A stretch of 64,000 nucleotides of DNA from positions 4,030,001 through 4,094,000 of the forward strand of contig OY761536.1 of the NCBI GenBank assembly GCA_963664605.1, in the 5' to 3' direction. A model generated the notes under the pieces. That model saw only the letters and a list, made by a program, of their open reading frames with translations, had not been told where the DNA came from and ran no database searches. The translations under genes and the position numbers were made by a program. The DNA is from JAHOYW01 sp963664605. GTDB lineage: Bacteria > Verrucomicrobiota > Lentisphaeria > Victivallales > Victivallaceae. The first letter of the stretch is position 1; the number at the start of each line of letters is the position of its first letter. Shown here one piece after another: positions 1 to 9,158 of the stretch.

Positions 1-2
1 AG

Positions 3-275
3 TACCTCGCTGACGCTATTTTGAAACGATACGGCAGCGATGATCCTGAGTATTGTGATATTATCGAAAAAGCGGAAAAAATCCTGGCACGCAGCAAAGT
101 CAAGAATACTTCAGAAAAAGTCCGGGATGAAATCATGCAGACAGCCATTGACCTGCTGGCTGATGAATTATATCCCTTCAAATCAAAGCTGGACTCTGAA
201 GGACGGGAAATGGAGTTTGCGGTCATTCACGATCTGATTGACCAGTTGGAATCAGTAAGTGAGGGGAAATTCTGA
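3..275 (+). CDS. Hypothetical protein, 3' part, cut by left edge
   Basis: The reading frame is open from the first full codon in the window (position 3) to a TGA at 273-275, so this is probably the C-terminal part of a gene that starts outside. A TTG at 21 could serve as an internal start, but no ribosome binding site is visible before it and the upstream codons (Y-L-A-D-A-I-L) read like the same protein. The visible 90 residues are acidic and predicted helical, with no motif I recognise. The gene runs in the same direction as the mobile-element genes that follow. Function unknown. Confidence 0.55.
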   Translation, partial: YLADAILKRYGSDDPEYCDIIEKAEKILARSKVKNTSEKVRDEIMQTAIDLLADELYPFKSKLDSEGREMEFAVIHDLIDQLESVSEGKF

Positions 276-301
276 TGATTATATTTTCCGGCTAATCTTT
301 T

Positions 302-577
302 TTAATTCAAGAAGTTCGTCGCATATCTTTTCCGTTTTCCGGAACTATCGAGTTCCTTTATAAAACCGGCTTTGATAAAAAGTCCTATATTGCGGTGAAT
401 TGTAGATTTCGCGTGAACGGCATCTTGTTTACGCGCTTCCCGAAAAAGCTCAGCTATGGAATATTCCCCATCCATAGAATGAATTGTATTTAACAGATTT
501 TCCCGTTCTATTGTGTAGACATGCCCAAACTCTCTTAAGTGATGCCGCATGCTTTTCATATTAACTTCTGACTGCAT
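302..577 (-). CDS. Fur-like winged-helix protein lacking the metal-binding domain
   Basis: This 91-residue protein resembles only the N-terminal DNA-binding half of the Fur family. A short helix, an R-x-x-L-L-x-x-I segment, the YSIAELFREAR helix, a STIHRN recognition-helix motif (compare ATVYRT in Fur), then KAGFIKEL and a basic wing. The C-terminal dimerization domain with the HxH metal sites is absent; a normal Fur is about 130-150 residues. An ATG at 589 is also in frame, but GAGGAAA directly precedes the ATG at 577, so that start was chosen. The gene is convergent with the partial gene to its left and divergent from the 713-1669 gene. It may be a local repressor of the element; the metal response is probably lost. 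Confidence 0.6.
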   Translation of the reverse strand: MQSEVNMKSMRHHLREFGHVYTIERENLLNTIHSMDGEYSIAELFREARKQDAVHAKSTIHRNIGLFIKAGFIKELDSSGKRKRYATNFLN

Positions 578-712
578 CGTTTTCCTCATTTGTAATTCAA
601 TATCAGTACATTAGCAGTATTTGTGCTTTTTTGCAAGGAAAATTGCTACTGGAATTATATCTGCCCGTAATCGAAAAAATCCAAAATCAAAACAAAGGAA
701 TTGAGCATACCT

Positions 713-1669
713 ATGAATGATAAAATTAAACAAGCAGTTTATAAAATTCTCGAAGCTGAATGCAGCAAAGATAAAGATGGACTATTTTATACCGAAATTC
801 ATGCTTATTACCGGGACGGACTGGATGACAAAAGCATTTTGAAAATCTGCCAGGCCGATAAACCGCGCGAAATGTTTTATGAACAAATCACAGAAAGTTA
901 TGAAAGCTGTGAATGGGAATATGAAAACGAAATTCTAAAGAAAATCATGGACAGCGAAATAATCGCAAATGCCATTCAAAACGAGGAAACTACAGAAGAT
1001 GAAATCACGGAGTTATTTCAAGAACATCATTATATAAGTCTTCCTTATGAACATTTTCTGAGTCAGAATGTGTATGTGGATATTCTGGTAAATGCCGGTG
1101 ATCTTAATTTTGATTATACACTCAATGCGCCTTTCGCAAGCTGGGACGGAAAAGAGGCTAAACGCATTGATGAAAATTCAGCTCTCTTGTGGCTGGCCCG
1201 TCAACAGGGATATACTAAAACCGCATTGACTAAAGCACTTCGTGACCGCAAAATCGCCAATGATACTTTTCTGAAATCAGTTTTATCCGAAGTTGAAAAC
1301 GTTACGTCCGCAATGAACGTCCTGACATTTCTAACGGAAATGACCTTTGAGGAATGGTTCAAACTTGATAACGCAATCAGCAAAGAAAAGCCGCTTAACG
1401 ATTGCTGTTTTCCCCGAAAGAGCAAAGGTCGCGGTTATATCATTCTGGATAAAAGCACAACTTGCGGCTTATATAATCCTTGGAACGGCTCCGGTTCATG
1501 CCTGGAAATCGAACTCGAAAAAGATGTCCGGCTGCCAATCCGCATGATTGACTCAGCCACCCCGGATGGTGACCGCGGCTACAGTATTTCAGAAATCTGG
1601 GGCTTGTGCGGTTCCGCCTGGACGGATAATGCTGTCAAGGAGATTCATGAACAAAAAAAAGTCGCCTAA
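713..1669 (+). CDS. Hypothetical protein of mobile element (318 aa)
   Basis: An acidic 318-residue protein without a signal peptide or membrane segment. The ATG at 713 is preceded by AAAGGAA about 12 bases upstream; an in-frame TTG at 701 sits directly on that site and is unlikely. The N-terminal third is helical and rich in Glu and Lys; the C-terminal third contains ILDKSTTCGLYNPWNGSGS and SISEIWGLCGSAW, the style of a small globular domain. I do not recognise the family. It lies 158 bases before the large methyltransferase-helicase and is probably co-transcribed with it, so a role in element maintenance or transfer is a guess from context only. Confidence 0.6.
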   Translation: MNDKIKQAVYKILEAECSKDKDGLFYTEIHAYYRDGLDDKSILKICQADKPREMFYEQITESYESCEWEYENEILKKIMDSEIIANAIQNEETTEDEITELFQEHHYISLPYEHFLSQNVYVDILVNAGDLNFDYTLNAPFASWDGKEAKRIDENSALLWLARQQGYTKTALTKALRDRKIANDTFLKSVLSEVENVTSAMNVLTFLTEMTFEEWFKLDNAISKEKPLNDCCFPRKSKGRGYIILDKSTTCGLYNPWNGSGSCLEIELEKDVRLPIRMIDSATPDGDRGYSISEIWGLCGSAWTDNAVKEIHEQKKVA

Positions 1670-1729
1670 ATGGAAATCACCAGCAAAAATAAATTTAATT
1701 GCCCCAGCACTAAAAATTAAAACTGCTCA

Positions 1730-1813
1730 TTTTATTCGTTTCGCCGGACATGCCGGGAATGCCGCTGAAGCGCGACATCGGCATGTCATCAGCATAAAAC
1801 GAAGCGAATAAAA
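1730..1813 (+). other. Nested inverted repeat before the methyltransferase-helicase gene
   Basis: The outer arms 1730-1743 and 1800-1813 are complementary at 13 of 14 positions. The inner arms 1747-1755 (GACATGCCG) and 1779-1787 (CGGCATGTC) are perfect. Together they would form a long interrupted hairpin whose 3' arm touches the AAAGGAAA ribosome binding site of the gene starting at 1828. This could control translation or be a protein-binding site; no T-run follows, so it is not a typical terminator. Confidence 0.6.
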
Positions 1814-1827
1814 GGAAAATTTTTCTT

Positions 1828-4800
1828 ATGGAAACAGCAATTCAGCTTGATCTTTTCGATTTTGAAGACACAGCGCCTGTAATGGAAATGCCTACGCTCG
1901 AAAGCCTGCAAAAACCGCAAGAGAAAGTGCAAATCATTCAACAAGCGCCTGAAAAGGTTTTGCGCAATAACTACCGGATAAGCCCGAATGATGTTTTGGT
2001 TCCGACTGGTGCCAAACACAAAATTGCCGCGAATATTGAAGCGATACATCTGCTGAAAGAACTGGAGGAATCCAACAAATCTGCCTCAAACGAAGAACTC
2101 CAGAAACTGATTCGTTATTCCGGCTGGGGCGGTATTCCACAGGTTTTTGACCCGGGAAAAGCAGCTTTTTCCAAAGAATACGCTGAACTCAAAGCCATTC
2201 TTTCAAATGAAGAATACACTTCCGCGAGAGCCTCGACGCTGAACAGCCATTACACACCGAAATTTCTGATCGAATTCATGTGGAAAATAGCCGAAAAGAC
2301 CGAAATTACAAAAGGTGAATTTGGCGAATTCGGCGCAGGTATCGGGCATTTTATCGGTATGATGCCGGAAGCTTTCCAAGGGCGCTTTACCGCTGTTGAA
2401 ATCGACGATATTTCCGGACGGATCATGAAACAGCTCTATCCACGGGAAAATGTTATTATCAACAACTTGCAGCAGACCTTTATTAAACGAAATTCGCTGG
2501 ACCTCGTGATCGGCAATGTTCCGTTTGACCAGGTGGGTGTGCATGATTCGGATTATGTAGGATATAATCTGCACAATTACTTTATCGGGCGGGCACTGGA
2601 CGCACTCAAACCGGGCGGTTTTGCTATTCTGCTGACTTCGGCCTCGACAATGGATTCCAAGTCGCCAAACGCGAGATCGAATTTCGCTTCACGGGCGGCG
2701 CTGACGGCGGCGATCCGGCTGCCGAATAGCGCGTTCGCGGAAATCGGAACGGAAGTTGTCGCGGATATACTTGTTTTCCAGAAAGGAGCGGTCGCAAACG
2801 AAAAATTCCTGGAGCTGCAAAACGTTGAAACCGGCGATCATAGCGGTGAAATGAGGATTAACGAGTATTTTGCCAATCATCCGGAAATGATTCTGGGAAC
2901 GCTGTCCAATACTGGTAAAATGTATGGGCATGTCGGAAGCGCCACCGTATTGCCGCTTGAGACGCCGCTCGCGGAATCCTTAACTGTGCCGGAATTAACG
3001 ATTCAAGAGGTTGCGCAGCCGGAAAGGGATATGTTCGGTGTATGCGACAATCAGCCCGAGGAAATTGAACTTGACGAAACGCTTCGGGAATACACATTGT
3101 TCCAGCGTGACGGCCGTATCTGGCAGTACCGCAACCATAAAGGGGTATTGTTCACGGATAAAAACGGGCGGGAGTTTTCCGGCAAGGAACGCCGTAAAAT
3201 CGAACATTTTATTGATTTCAAGGAATCTTTGAATCTGCTTTTACAATACCAGCTTGATCTGGACGCAGCTGATGAGCTTATTGAAAAACAGCGGGCGAAA
3301 TTAAACCAGCACTATGATTTTCATATCAGGAATTTTGGTAATCTCAATAAAAAGATTATGCATCGCAATATGCAGGAAGACCCGGATTATCTCAAGCTCG
3401 CGGCGACTGAAAATATCTGCAAAAAAGTTGAAACCTCACTTGACGGCATTAAAACCCACCGCCTGGTCTATGAAAAAGGCGATATTTACTTTAAACGGAC
3501 GCAGCATCCCTGGCGGGAACCGGATCATGCTGATGACATTGTACAAGCGGGAATGATCTCATACGGCTACCGGCACCAGATTGATATTGATTACGTGGCG
3601 ACAATGATGAAGCTCTCGAAAGATGACGCTTTAGCGCAATTGCTTGGTTCAGGTGAGTTCTTTGAAAATCCGGTAAATGGAAAAATCGAACTTAAAAGCG
3701 AATACCTTTCAGGGAACGTGGTCCGCAAGCTGGAAATCGCCCGTGAAACAGCGCCGCAAAACGTTAAAGCCCTGGAAGCAGTCCAGCCGCCGCCATTGCG
3801 GATTGAAGACATTGATTTTCAGCTCGGCAGTTTCTGGATTCCGCCGGAAATTATACAAAACTGGCTCGAAAAGACTTTCAGCATCGAATGCCAGGTATCC
3901 TATCCACAAGCTGAAGATAAATGGTATGTTACAGCTGATTATTCCGTTCGTTACAGCATGACCGAATATCAGGTGGCGGACTGGGATTTGTTCAAACTGG
4001 TAGAGTGCGCGCTGAATCTCAAGGAACCGATTGTCAACCGCAAAGAATGGGATGCCAAACTCGGCGAAGAAAAACTGGTTGTCGACCAGGAAGCGACGCT
4101 GACGGCGAGACAGTATAAAAACGAACTTCAGGATAAGTTCCGGAATTTTGTCATGGATGCGCCCGATACGGTTGAGGAACTGGAAAATATCTACAATTCG
4201 ATTTTCAACAGCCACGTTACCCGGCAATATGAACTTCCGGCTTTTGATATTTATCCCGGGGCGGTCGGCCTTATTGACGGAAAGAAATTCGTATTGAGAA
4301 CACATCAGAAGCGGGCGGTCAGCCGTTGCATTGAGGGGAATACGCTTCTGGCGCATTGTGTCGGAGCTGGGAAAACCGCTGTCATGATAACCGCCGCCAT
4401 GGAACTGAAACGGCTCCGCCTGGCAACGAAAACATTAATTGTCGTACAGAACGCCACCTTGCGGCAGTTCGCGGAATTCGCGCCAAAGCTCTATCCGCAC
4501 GCCATGATTTTGATTGCTGACAAAAAAGACTTGGTGAAAAAGAAACGCAAACGTTTCATGTCCCGGATCGCGGTAGGCGATTGGGATATTGTCATTATGG
4601 CACAAAGCAGTTTTGATATGGTTAAAGACGATCCTGATTTGGTAATGCGGCATTATGAAAGTCAGCTTGACGAACTGGAACAGTTAATTGCCGAAAGCGA
4701 TAACCACAGTACCATTAAGGATGCCGAACGTCAGAAAAAACAGCTTATGAAGATGCTTGACAGGCTCAACGATAAAAAACTTGAAGAAGACATTATATAC

Positions 4801-6906
4801 TTTTCCGATCTCGGTATCGACGCGCTGATTATCGATGAAGCCCATGCATACAAACGGAACTTTTTCCCGACCAAGATGCAGCGGGTCAAAGGCCTGGATC
4901 GCGGCTCTAGCCAGCGGGCCTTTTCGCTCAGTTTAAAAATTCGATATATTATGGAAAAGACCGGCGGTCGCAACATTTATTTCGCAACCGGGACACCGGT
5001 AACCAATACAATCGCTGAATTGTGGAATATGGTGCGTTACATTTCTCCGACAACGCTGGAAGAATTCGGAATTGAGACTTTCGACCGTTTTGCCTCAGTG
5101 TTCACCGGAACCGAAACCGCTTTGGAACTGGATGCCGCTGGACGCTTCAAAATGGTGCAGCGCTTCTGTAAATACAGTAATGTTATTGAATTGTCAAAAA
5201 TGTTCCGTACCGTAGCCGATGTGATTCTTTCCGATGACCTTGACGAAGTGGAACGGCCGCCAATCAAAGGCGGACATCCTGAACAGGTTCGTATACGGCG
5301 CAGTGACGTCATTTCGCAATTTATGAACTATCTCTGCGCTTTGTATGAATGGTACGAAAACAGTTCAGATAAACGGGAATTGTCGCATGTTCCGCTTCTG
5401 ATCTACGGTATGAGCCGCAAAGTAACAATCGACCCGCGCCTGATAGACCACCGTTTCGAAGATGATCCGGGCTCAAAACTGAATGTCTGCGCCCGCCGCA
5501 TTATCGAAAAGTACCATGAATACGCCTCAATCAAAGGAACCCAAATCGTTTTTTGCGATCTTTACCGCAACAGTTGTGACGGCAAGGAGCTGTTTAATGC
5601 CTGGGAAGAACTCAAACGCAAACTTATCACCGATGGAATCCCGGCAGATGAAGTTGCCATTATTGGTGATTACAATACCGATAAACAGAAATCCGACCTT
5701 TATGAAAAAGTGAATTCCGGGGAAGTTCGTGTAGTAATAGGCTCCACCGCAAAACTCGGAACCGGGGTCAATATCCAGGAACGGTTGGCGGTGGCACATC
5801 ACCTCGACTGTCCGTTCCGTCCCAGCGATGTGGAACAGCGTGACGGCAGGATCATCCGGCAGGGGAACATCCTCGAAGAAGTGGAAATCATCCGCTACGG
5901 CATCGAACAAACGCTGGACGCCGGAATGTACGCGATCCTGGAACGCAAGCAGAAGTTCATCAACGACGCGATGAAAGGCAACTGCAGCAGGACACTGAAG
6001 GAAATCAACGATGACTGCGCATTGGATTATGCAAGTTTCTCTGCCGCGATTTCCGGTAATCCGAAACTTAAACGCAAAGTGGTGATTGAAACCCGGCTGA
6101 AAGAGCTTGTCGCATTGGAACGCCAGCACCGCCGCAATATCCGCCGCCGAAAGGATCAGGAAGCGAATCTGCAACAGCGGATTCCAGCCATGAGGGAAGA
6201 AATTCCGGAACTGGAAAAATTCATTGCGGCATATCCCAATCTCGAAATAGGTTCTCTGCCGATCCGTTACGGAAACCGGGAACTTTCCGGTACGCTCCGG
6301 GAAAAATGTGATGTATTGAACCGTGTAATCCATAATGCTTATCTTGCGGCAATCAAAGACTGTAGTTTCCTGAAACAGTCCGGCAGCTACATTATGGATG
6401 ATTTAAGTATAGGCACGCTTGAAATAGCCCTGATCGCCAATGGAAAAATCACCTCTTACGGCAAGCTTGATGAATTTGAATCATCTATTCATTATCAGGT
6501 GAAAGGCTGGAATATGCCGCACCTCCAGGCAAAACTTCAGGGCGATATCGATGACGCGGAAAAACTACTGCACGCAATCCGCAGGCTCGTTCAGGAAAAA
6601 ACAAACGAACTGGCGAAAAACCGGAAAGAGCTGGAAGCGAAAAGCGCTCGCCTGGGAAAACTCCAGGAAACACCGGCTGATGAATTCAGCGCCGCCGCAG
6701 AAAGAAGTTCGCTTTCAGTTGAACTTGAACAAATTATTTTTGAACTCAACAAAAGCAGTGAGGGGCTGCACTGCCGGTACGAATCGAAAGAAGAACCTAA
6801 GCTCGCTGATTATTTCCCGCAGTTAATCCAAAGTACAACATTCGGAATTATGGAAATCCTTGACGGCAGCGAAGAAGTCGAAGCAAAACCAGCACTTTGC
6901 GCATGA
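1828..6906 (+). CDS. Fusion of adenine-methyltransferase-like domain and SNF2-type helicase
   Basis: A 1692-residue cytoplasmic protein of the kind annotated as N12-class adenine-specific DNA methylase or helicase in plasmids, phages and conjugative elements. The N-terminal part has a Rossmann methyltransferase motif I (FGAGIGHF, residues 168-175) and a motif IV-like GNVPF (229-233), so the usual NPPY/F is altered. The C-terminal half is a superfamily 2 helicase: Walker A AHCVGAGKT (842-850), DEAH (1003-1006), ATGTP (1053-1057), GSTAKLGTGVN (1305-1315), QRDGRIIRQG (1337-1346). Long charged coiled-coil stretches close the protein (about 1390-1470 and 1570-1660). The role is probably DNA processing or protection during transfer; whether the methyltransferase is active is unclear because of the altered motif IV. 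Confidence 0.85.
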   Translation: METAIQLDLFDFEDTAPVMEMPTLESLQKPQEKVQIIQQAPEKVLRNNYRISPNDVLVPTGAKHKIAANIEAIHLLKELEESNKSASNEELQKLIRYSGWGGIPQVFDPGKAAFSKEYAELKAILSNEEYTSARASTLNSHYTPKFLIEFMWKIAEKTEITKGEFGEFGAGIGHFIGMMPEAFQGRFTAVEIDDISGRIMKQLYPRENVIINNLQQTFIKRNSLDLVIGNVPFDQVGVHDSDYVGYNLHNYFIGRALDALKPGGFAILLTSASTMDSKSPNARSNFASRAALTAAIRLPNSAFAEIGTEVVADILVFQKGAVANEKFLELQNVETGDHSGEMRINEYFANHPEMILGTLSNTGKMYGHVGSATVLPLETPLAESLTVPELTIQEVAQPERDMFGVCDNQPEEIELDETLREYTLFQRDGRIWQYRNHKGVLFTDKNGREFSGKERRKIEHFIDFKESLNLLLQYQLDLDAADELIEKQRAKLNQHYDFHIRNFGNLNKKIMHRNMQEDPDYLKLAATENICKKVETSLDGIKTHRLVYEKGDIYFKRTQHPWREPDHADDIVQAGMISYGYRHQIDIDYVATMMKLSKDDALAQLLGSGEFFENPVNGKIELKSEYLSGNVVRKLEIARETAPQNVKALEAVQPPPLRIEDIDFQLGSFWIPPEIIQNWLEKTFSIECQVSYPQAEDKWYVTADYSVRYSMTEYQVADWDLFKLVECALNLKEPIVNRKEWDAKLGEEKLVVDQEATLTARQYKNELQDKFRNFVMDAPDTVEELENIYNSIFNSHVTRQYELPAFDIYPGAVGLIDGKKFVLRTHQKRAVSRCIEGNTLLAHCVGAGKTAVMITAAMELKRLRLATKTLIVVQNATLRQFAEFAPKLYPHAMILIADKKDLVKKKRKRFMSRIAVGDWDIVIMAQSSFDMVKDDPDLVMRHYESQLDELEQLIAESDNHSTIKDAERQKKQLMKMLDRLNDKKLEEDIIYFSDLGIDALIIDEAHAYKRNFFPTKMQRVKGLDRGSSQRAFSLSLKIRYIMEKTGGRNIYFATGTPVTNTIAELWNMVRYISPTTLEEFGIETFDRFASVFTGTETALELDAAGRFKMVQRFCKYSNVIELSKMFRTVADVILSDDLDEVERPPIKGGHPEQVRIRRSDVISQFMNYLCALYEWYENSSDKRELSHVPLLIYGMSRKVTIDPRLIDHRFEDDPGSKLNVCARRIIEKYHEYASIKGTQIVFCDLYRNSCDGKELFNAWEELKRKLITDGIPADEVAIIGDYNTDKQKSDLYEKVNSGEVRVVIGSTAKLGTGVNIQERLAVAHHLDCPFRPSDVEQRDGRIIRQGNILEEVEIIRYGIEQTLDAGMYAILERKQKFINDAMKGNCSRTLKEINDDCALDYASFSAAISGNPKLKRKVVIETRLKELVALERQHRRNIRRRKDQEANLQQRIPAMREEIPELEKFIAAYPNLEIGSLPIRYGNRELSGTLREKCDVLNRVIHNAYLAAIKDCSFLKQSGSYIMDDLSIGTLEIALIANGKITSYGKLDEFESSIHYQVKGWNMPHLQAKLQGDIDDAEKLLHAIRRLVQEKTNELAKNRKELEAKSARLGKLQETPADEFSAAAERSSLSVELEQIIFELNKSSEGLHCRYESKEEPKLADYFPQLIQSTTFGIMEILDGSEEVEAKPALCA

Positions 6907-6931
6907 TCCGTAAAGTTAAATCGTAATTGAA

Positions 6932-6998
6932 CAGGAGCTAATGCTCCTGGAACTTAACAATTAAAATTTTCCGGCGGCTTAAAGTAAGCCGGAAAATT
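6932..6998 (+). other. Two hairpins in the spacer after the helicase gene
   Basis: The 123-base spacer holds a perfect 7-bp hairpin (CAGGAGC, loop TAAT, GCTCCTG, 6932-6949). A longer one follows: AATTTTCC at 6965-6972 and GGCTTA at 6976-6981 pair with TAAGCC at 6985-6990 and GGAAAATT at 6991-6998, leaving GGC as a bulge. No T-run follows the second hairpin, so termination is not obvious. The ParB-like gene starts 32 bases downstream. Confidence 0.6.
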
Positions 6999-7029
6999 CT
7001 CAAAGAAAAACTAACAAAAGGAATTTAAC

Positions 7030-8559
7030 ATGAACACACAAATCCCATTATCCAGAATCAAAAGTGAAGCAGATCGCGCCTGTAACAAAGCTGATGACAT
7101 GCACCTTCTGGCGAGTGTCAAAAACAGAATCGATAAAGGCTTAAAACCTTTATTACAGTCGATTGCACTGAAGAAACTCGAAGGCGATCCGGATTTTGAT
7201 TATGTGGTAGAGGACGGACGCCGCCGTTTCAAAACTCTTGTCGCCGCCGGTGTCAGCGAACTTAGACTGGGACAGGAAGCTATTATCATTGATGGAGATT
7301 CCGAAGTCAATGCCTATGTGGCGAATCAGCATACTAATCTTTCCCTGTCTGAAGAAATCACCAAACTCTATTCGATGCGTGAAAAGTTTCAGACCCTTGA
7401 CGCGCTGGCGGCGGAAATCGGGCATTCCACAACCTGGGTGGCAAGACGCTTGAATCTGCTGAACCTTTCCGATCTTTGGAAAAAAGCCATGAAGGAAAAG
7501 GTGTTTGGTTATATGAGCGTTTCACATTACGAAACTATTGCGACCTTCCCGCCGGAAATTCAAGATGACATTTTTGATTTTATCCGCAGTGTCGAAGGAC
7601 GTGACATGAAGACTGCCTCCGTCCGCAAATTTTCGGAAAAGCTTTATGAAAAGTTTGCCACGCGGCTTTCGAGTCTGGCCTGGGAGGAAGAAGGCTGCGG
7701 CGAATGTCCGGCTTGCAGGGAACGCAAAGAATCCGGTTTCCTGTTTGCCAACCTGATCCCTGAACCACGCTGTATGAACCGTGAATATCTGGAAAAGAAA
7801 AGGCAGGAATATGTGGCAAGTCTCGCCGCTAAGGAACCGGAAACCCTGCTTGTTACGCAAAATTATCACGGCGAAAAGCAAAAAGAAGAAAACGACCCGC
7901 TTGCGGAAAGCACCGTACTCGGTCCCGGCGACTGGAAGACCGCGGAGAAAGATGAAGAAGGTGTTCCGGCAATTATCGCGGACGGACCGCAGGCAGGCGC
8001 CCGGATCACAATCCAGCAACCAAAAGCTTCAGCGGAAGCCAAGCCTAAAAAGACCAAAACACTTGCGGAACGAAAAGCGGCCAAAACTAAACAACGCCGA
8101 CGGAAAGCAATCACCAAGCTGATTGATGCTATGAAGGCTGGTGAAACAACTACGCCCGACCGGACGACTATTTACAGGATGATTGCTTGCAAAGGAGTCA
8201 ATGCCGTATGCGGCTCCCATTTCGATTTTAACAAGAAAGAACGTTCCAATCCGACAAAACTGCCGGATAAAATAATGAGCTATTCTGAGCTTGAGACCGG
8301 CGAAGCGCTCGACAAGCTGATGTGGGCGCGAGTGTGCGAAAACATCGTTCAGGAATTGGGATATGGGCAGAGCGGTTCTGACGAAGCCTGCTGGGAAGAA
8401 GCTTTATTGATTGCGGAGCTGGTCAAATTCAATCTTGACAAAGCCTTTGAAGAAGCGACGAAAGAACTGCCTGACCCGAAAGCATGGGAAGCTCTCGCTA
8501 AAGCAGAACAGAAAAAACTCGAAGCGGAACAGGAAAATATTGAAAAGGAGGCAGCGTAA
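7030..8559 (+). CDS. ParB/KorB-like DNA-binding protein
   Basis: A 509-residue protein whose first 110 residues have the ParB/Sulfiredoxin fold signature: VKNRIDKGLKPLLQSIALKK in the position of the box I region and VEDGRRRFKTLVAAG, which matches the G-x-R-R-x-x-A pattern. A KorB-like helix-turn-helix follows (TLDALAAEIGHSTTWVARRL). A cysteine cluster ECPACRERKESGF (about residues 225-237) and a Lys/Ala-rich linker come next; the C-terminal 130 residues are helical and unassigned. It probably binds DNA for partition or regulation of the element. There is no ParA in the window, which fits an orphan regulator or a partner left of the window. A good AAAGGAATTTAAC site precedes the ATG. Confidence 0.8.
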   Translation: MNTQIPLSRIKSEADRACNKADDMHLLASVKNRIDKGLKPLLQSIALKKLEGDPDFDYVVEDGRRRFKTLVAAGVSELRLGQEAIIIDGDSEVNAYVANQHTNLSLSEEITKLYSMREKFQTLDALAAEIGHSTTWVARRLNLLNLSDLWKKAMKEKVFGYMSVSHYETIATFPPEIQDDIFDFIRSVEGRDMKTASVRKFSEKLYEKFATRLSSLAWEEEGCGECPACRERKESGFLFANLIPEPRCMNREYLEKKRQEYVASLAAKEPETLLVTQNYHGEKQKEENDPLAESTVLGPGDWKTAEKDEEGVPAIIADGPQAGARITIQQPKASAEAKPKKTKTLAERKAAKTKQRRRKAITKLIDAMKAGETTTPDRTTIYRMIACKGVNAVCGSHFDFNKKERSNPTKLPDKIMSYSELETGEALDKLMWARVCENIVQELGYGQSGSDEACWEEALLIAELVKFNLDKAFEEATKELPDPKAWEALAKAEQKKLEAEQENIEKEAA

Positions 8560-8563
8560 CAAT

Positions 8564-8884
8564 ATGAATTGTCATATCATCATTCACAAGAATAAATCGA
8601 ATCTTTCAATCCGGGGTAGTTTCGAGGATATTAAAAAGTTTCTGCCCCTGAAATCCGATTCAAACGAGCTTCCTGAACGATTTACGCTTCGGGATAACAC
8701 TAAGCGACGAATCGAAGTATCGCTAAGGCCGGATACGCCGCTTGACGCCAAAATCAGTATTGATCTTGCTAGACAGTATCTTGCCGATCTTTCTAAACAG
8801 GAACCTGGCGAAATCATTCATATAGACCGGCAGGAGTTGACAAAACTTATCAGCGAACTGCACAATGCCGAGAAATCTATATAA
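8564..8884 (+). CDS. Small hypothetical protein (106 aa)
   Basis: An AGGAGG site at 8546-8551, inside the end of the ParB-like gene, precedes the ATG at 8564, so the two are translationally adjacent. A longer in-frame reading starting at 8411 overlaps the ParB-like gene and was rejected. The protein is mixed-charge with a regular beta-alpha look (NCHIIIHKNKSNLSIRGSF, RFTLRDNTKRRIEVSLRP). No family recognised. It is presumably an accessory protein of the element. Confidence 0.6.
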   Translation: MNCHIIIHKNKSNLSIRGSFEDIKKFLPLKSDSNELPERFTLRDNTKRRIEVSLRPDTPLDAKISIDLARQYLADLSKQEPGEIIHIDRQELTKLISELHNAEKSI

Positions 8885-8939
8885 GCTTCATAGACTGTAG
8901 GCTGAAGGCTGAAAGGAAAAAATAAACAGGAGGTCTCAA

Positions 8940-9149
8940 ATGGCTAAAGACATCAATGAAATGACTATGCAGGAAGTCCGCGACCGGGCCTTGAAACTTG
9001 GTTTCAAACTTCATGGGAAGCAAAATCAATTAAGCTTTTATCACTGGAATTTTTCGCAAGAATGTAAAGCTTATGAGTTCGTAAAGAAATACGATCCGGA
9101 ACTAATCGAAAATGAAGAATTTGATGATTATCCGGACGACGCGGCGTGA
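8940..9149 (+). CDS. Small acidic protein with INEMTM motif, paralogue A (69 aa)
   Basis: A 69-residue acidic protein preceded by a strong AGGAGGTCTCAA site. It begins MAKDINEMTMQEVRDRALKLGF and ends in a Glu/Asp-rich tail. The same plan (INEMTM, helix with Glu, GF, then a Trp/Tyr patch, then A-x-E-Y/F and an acidic end) recurs in the 58-residue protein at 10821-10997, so the two are paralogues in the same element. The last codon lies 9 bases before the ArdC-like start. An acidic small protein beside an antirestriction gene could be a DNA mimic, but that is speculation. Confidence 0.65.
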   Translation: MAKDINEMTMQEVRDRALKLGFKLHGKQNQLSFYHWNFSQECKAYEFVKKYDPELIENEEFDDYPDDAA

Positions 9150-9158
9150 GGTGATTTG

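Noticed and set aside
3709..4356. A 215-codon antisense frame within the methyltransferase-helicase
   Set aside because: It is a shadow of the sense gene, with no start signal and no recognisable domain.
5527..6333. A 268-codon antisense frame
   Set aside because: It lies opposite the conserved helicase motifs of the 1692-residue protein, has no ribosome binding site and no protein-like pattern.
1828..6906. BREX or DISARM-type defence system
   Set aside because: The fused methyltransferase-helicase could suggest defence, but no further defence genes accompany it and the neighbours are transfer genes; the family is common in mobile elements.
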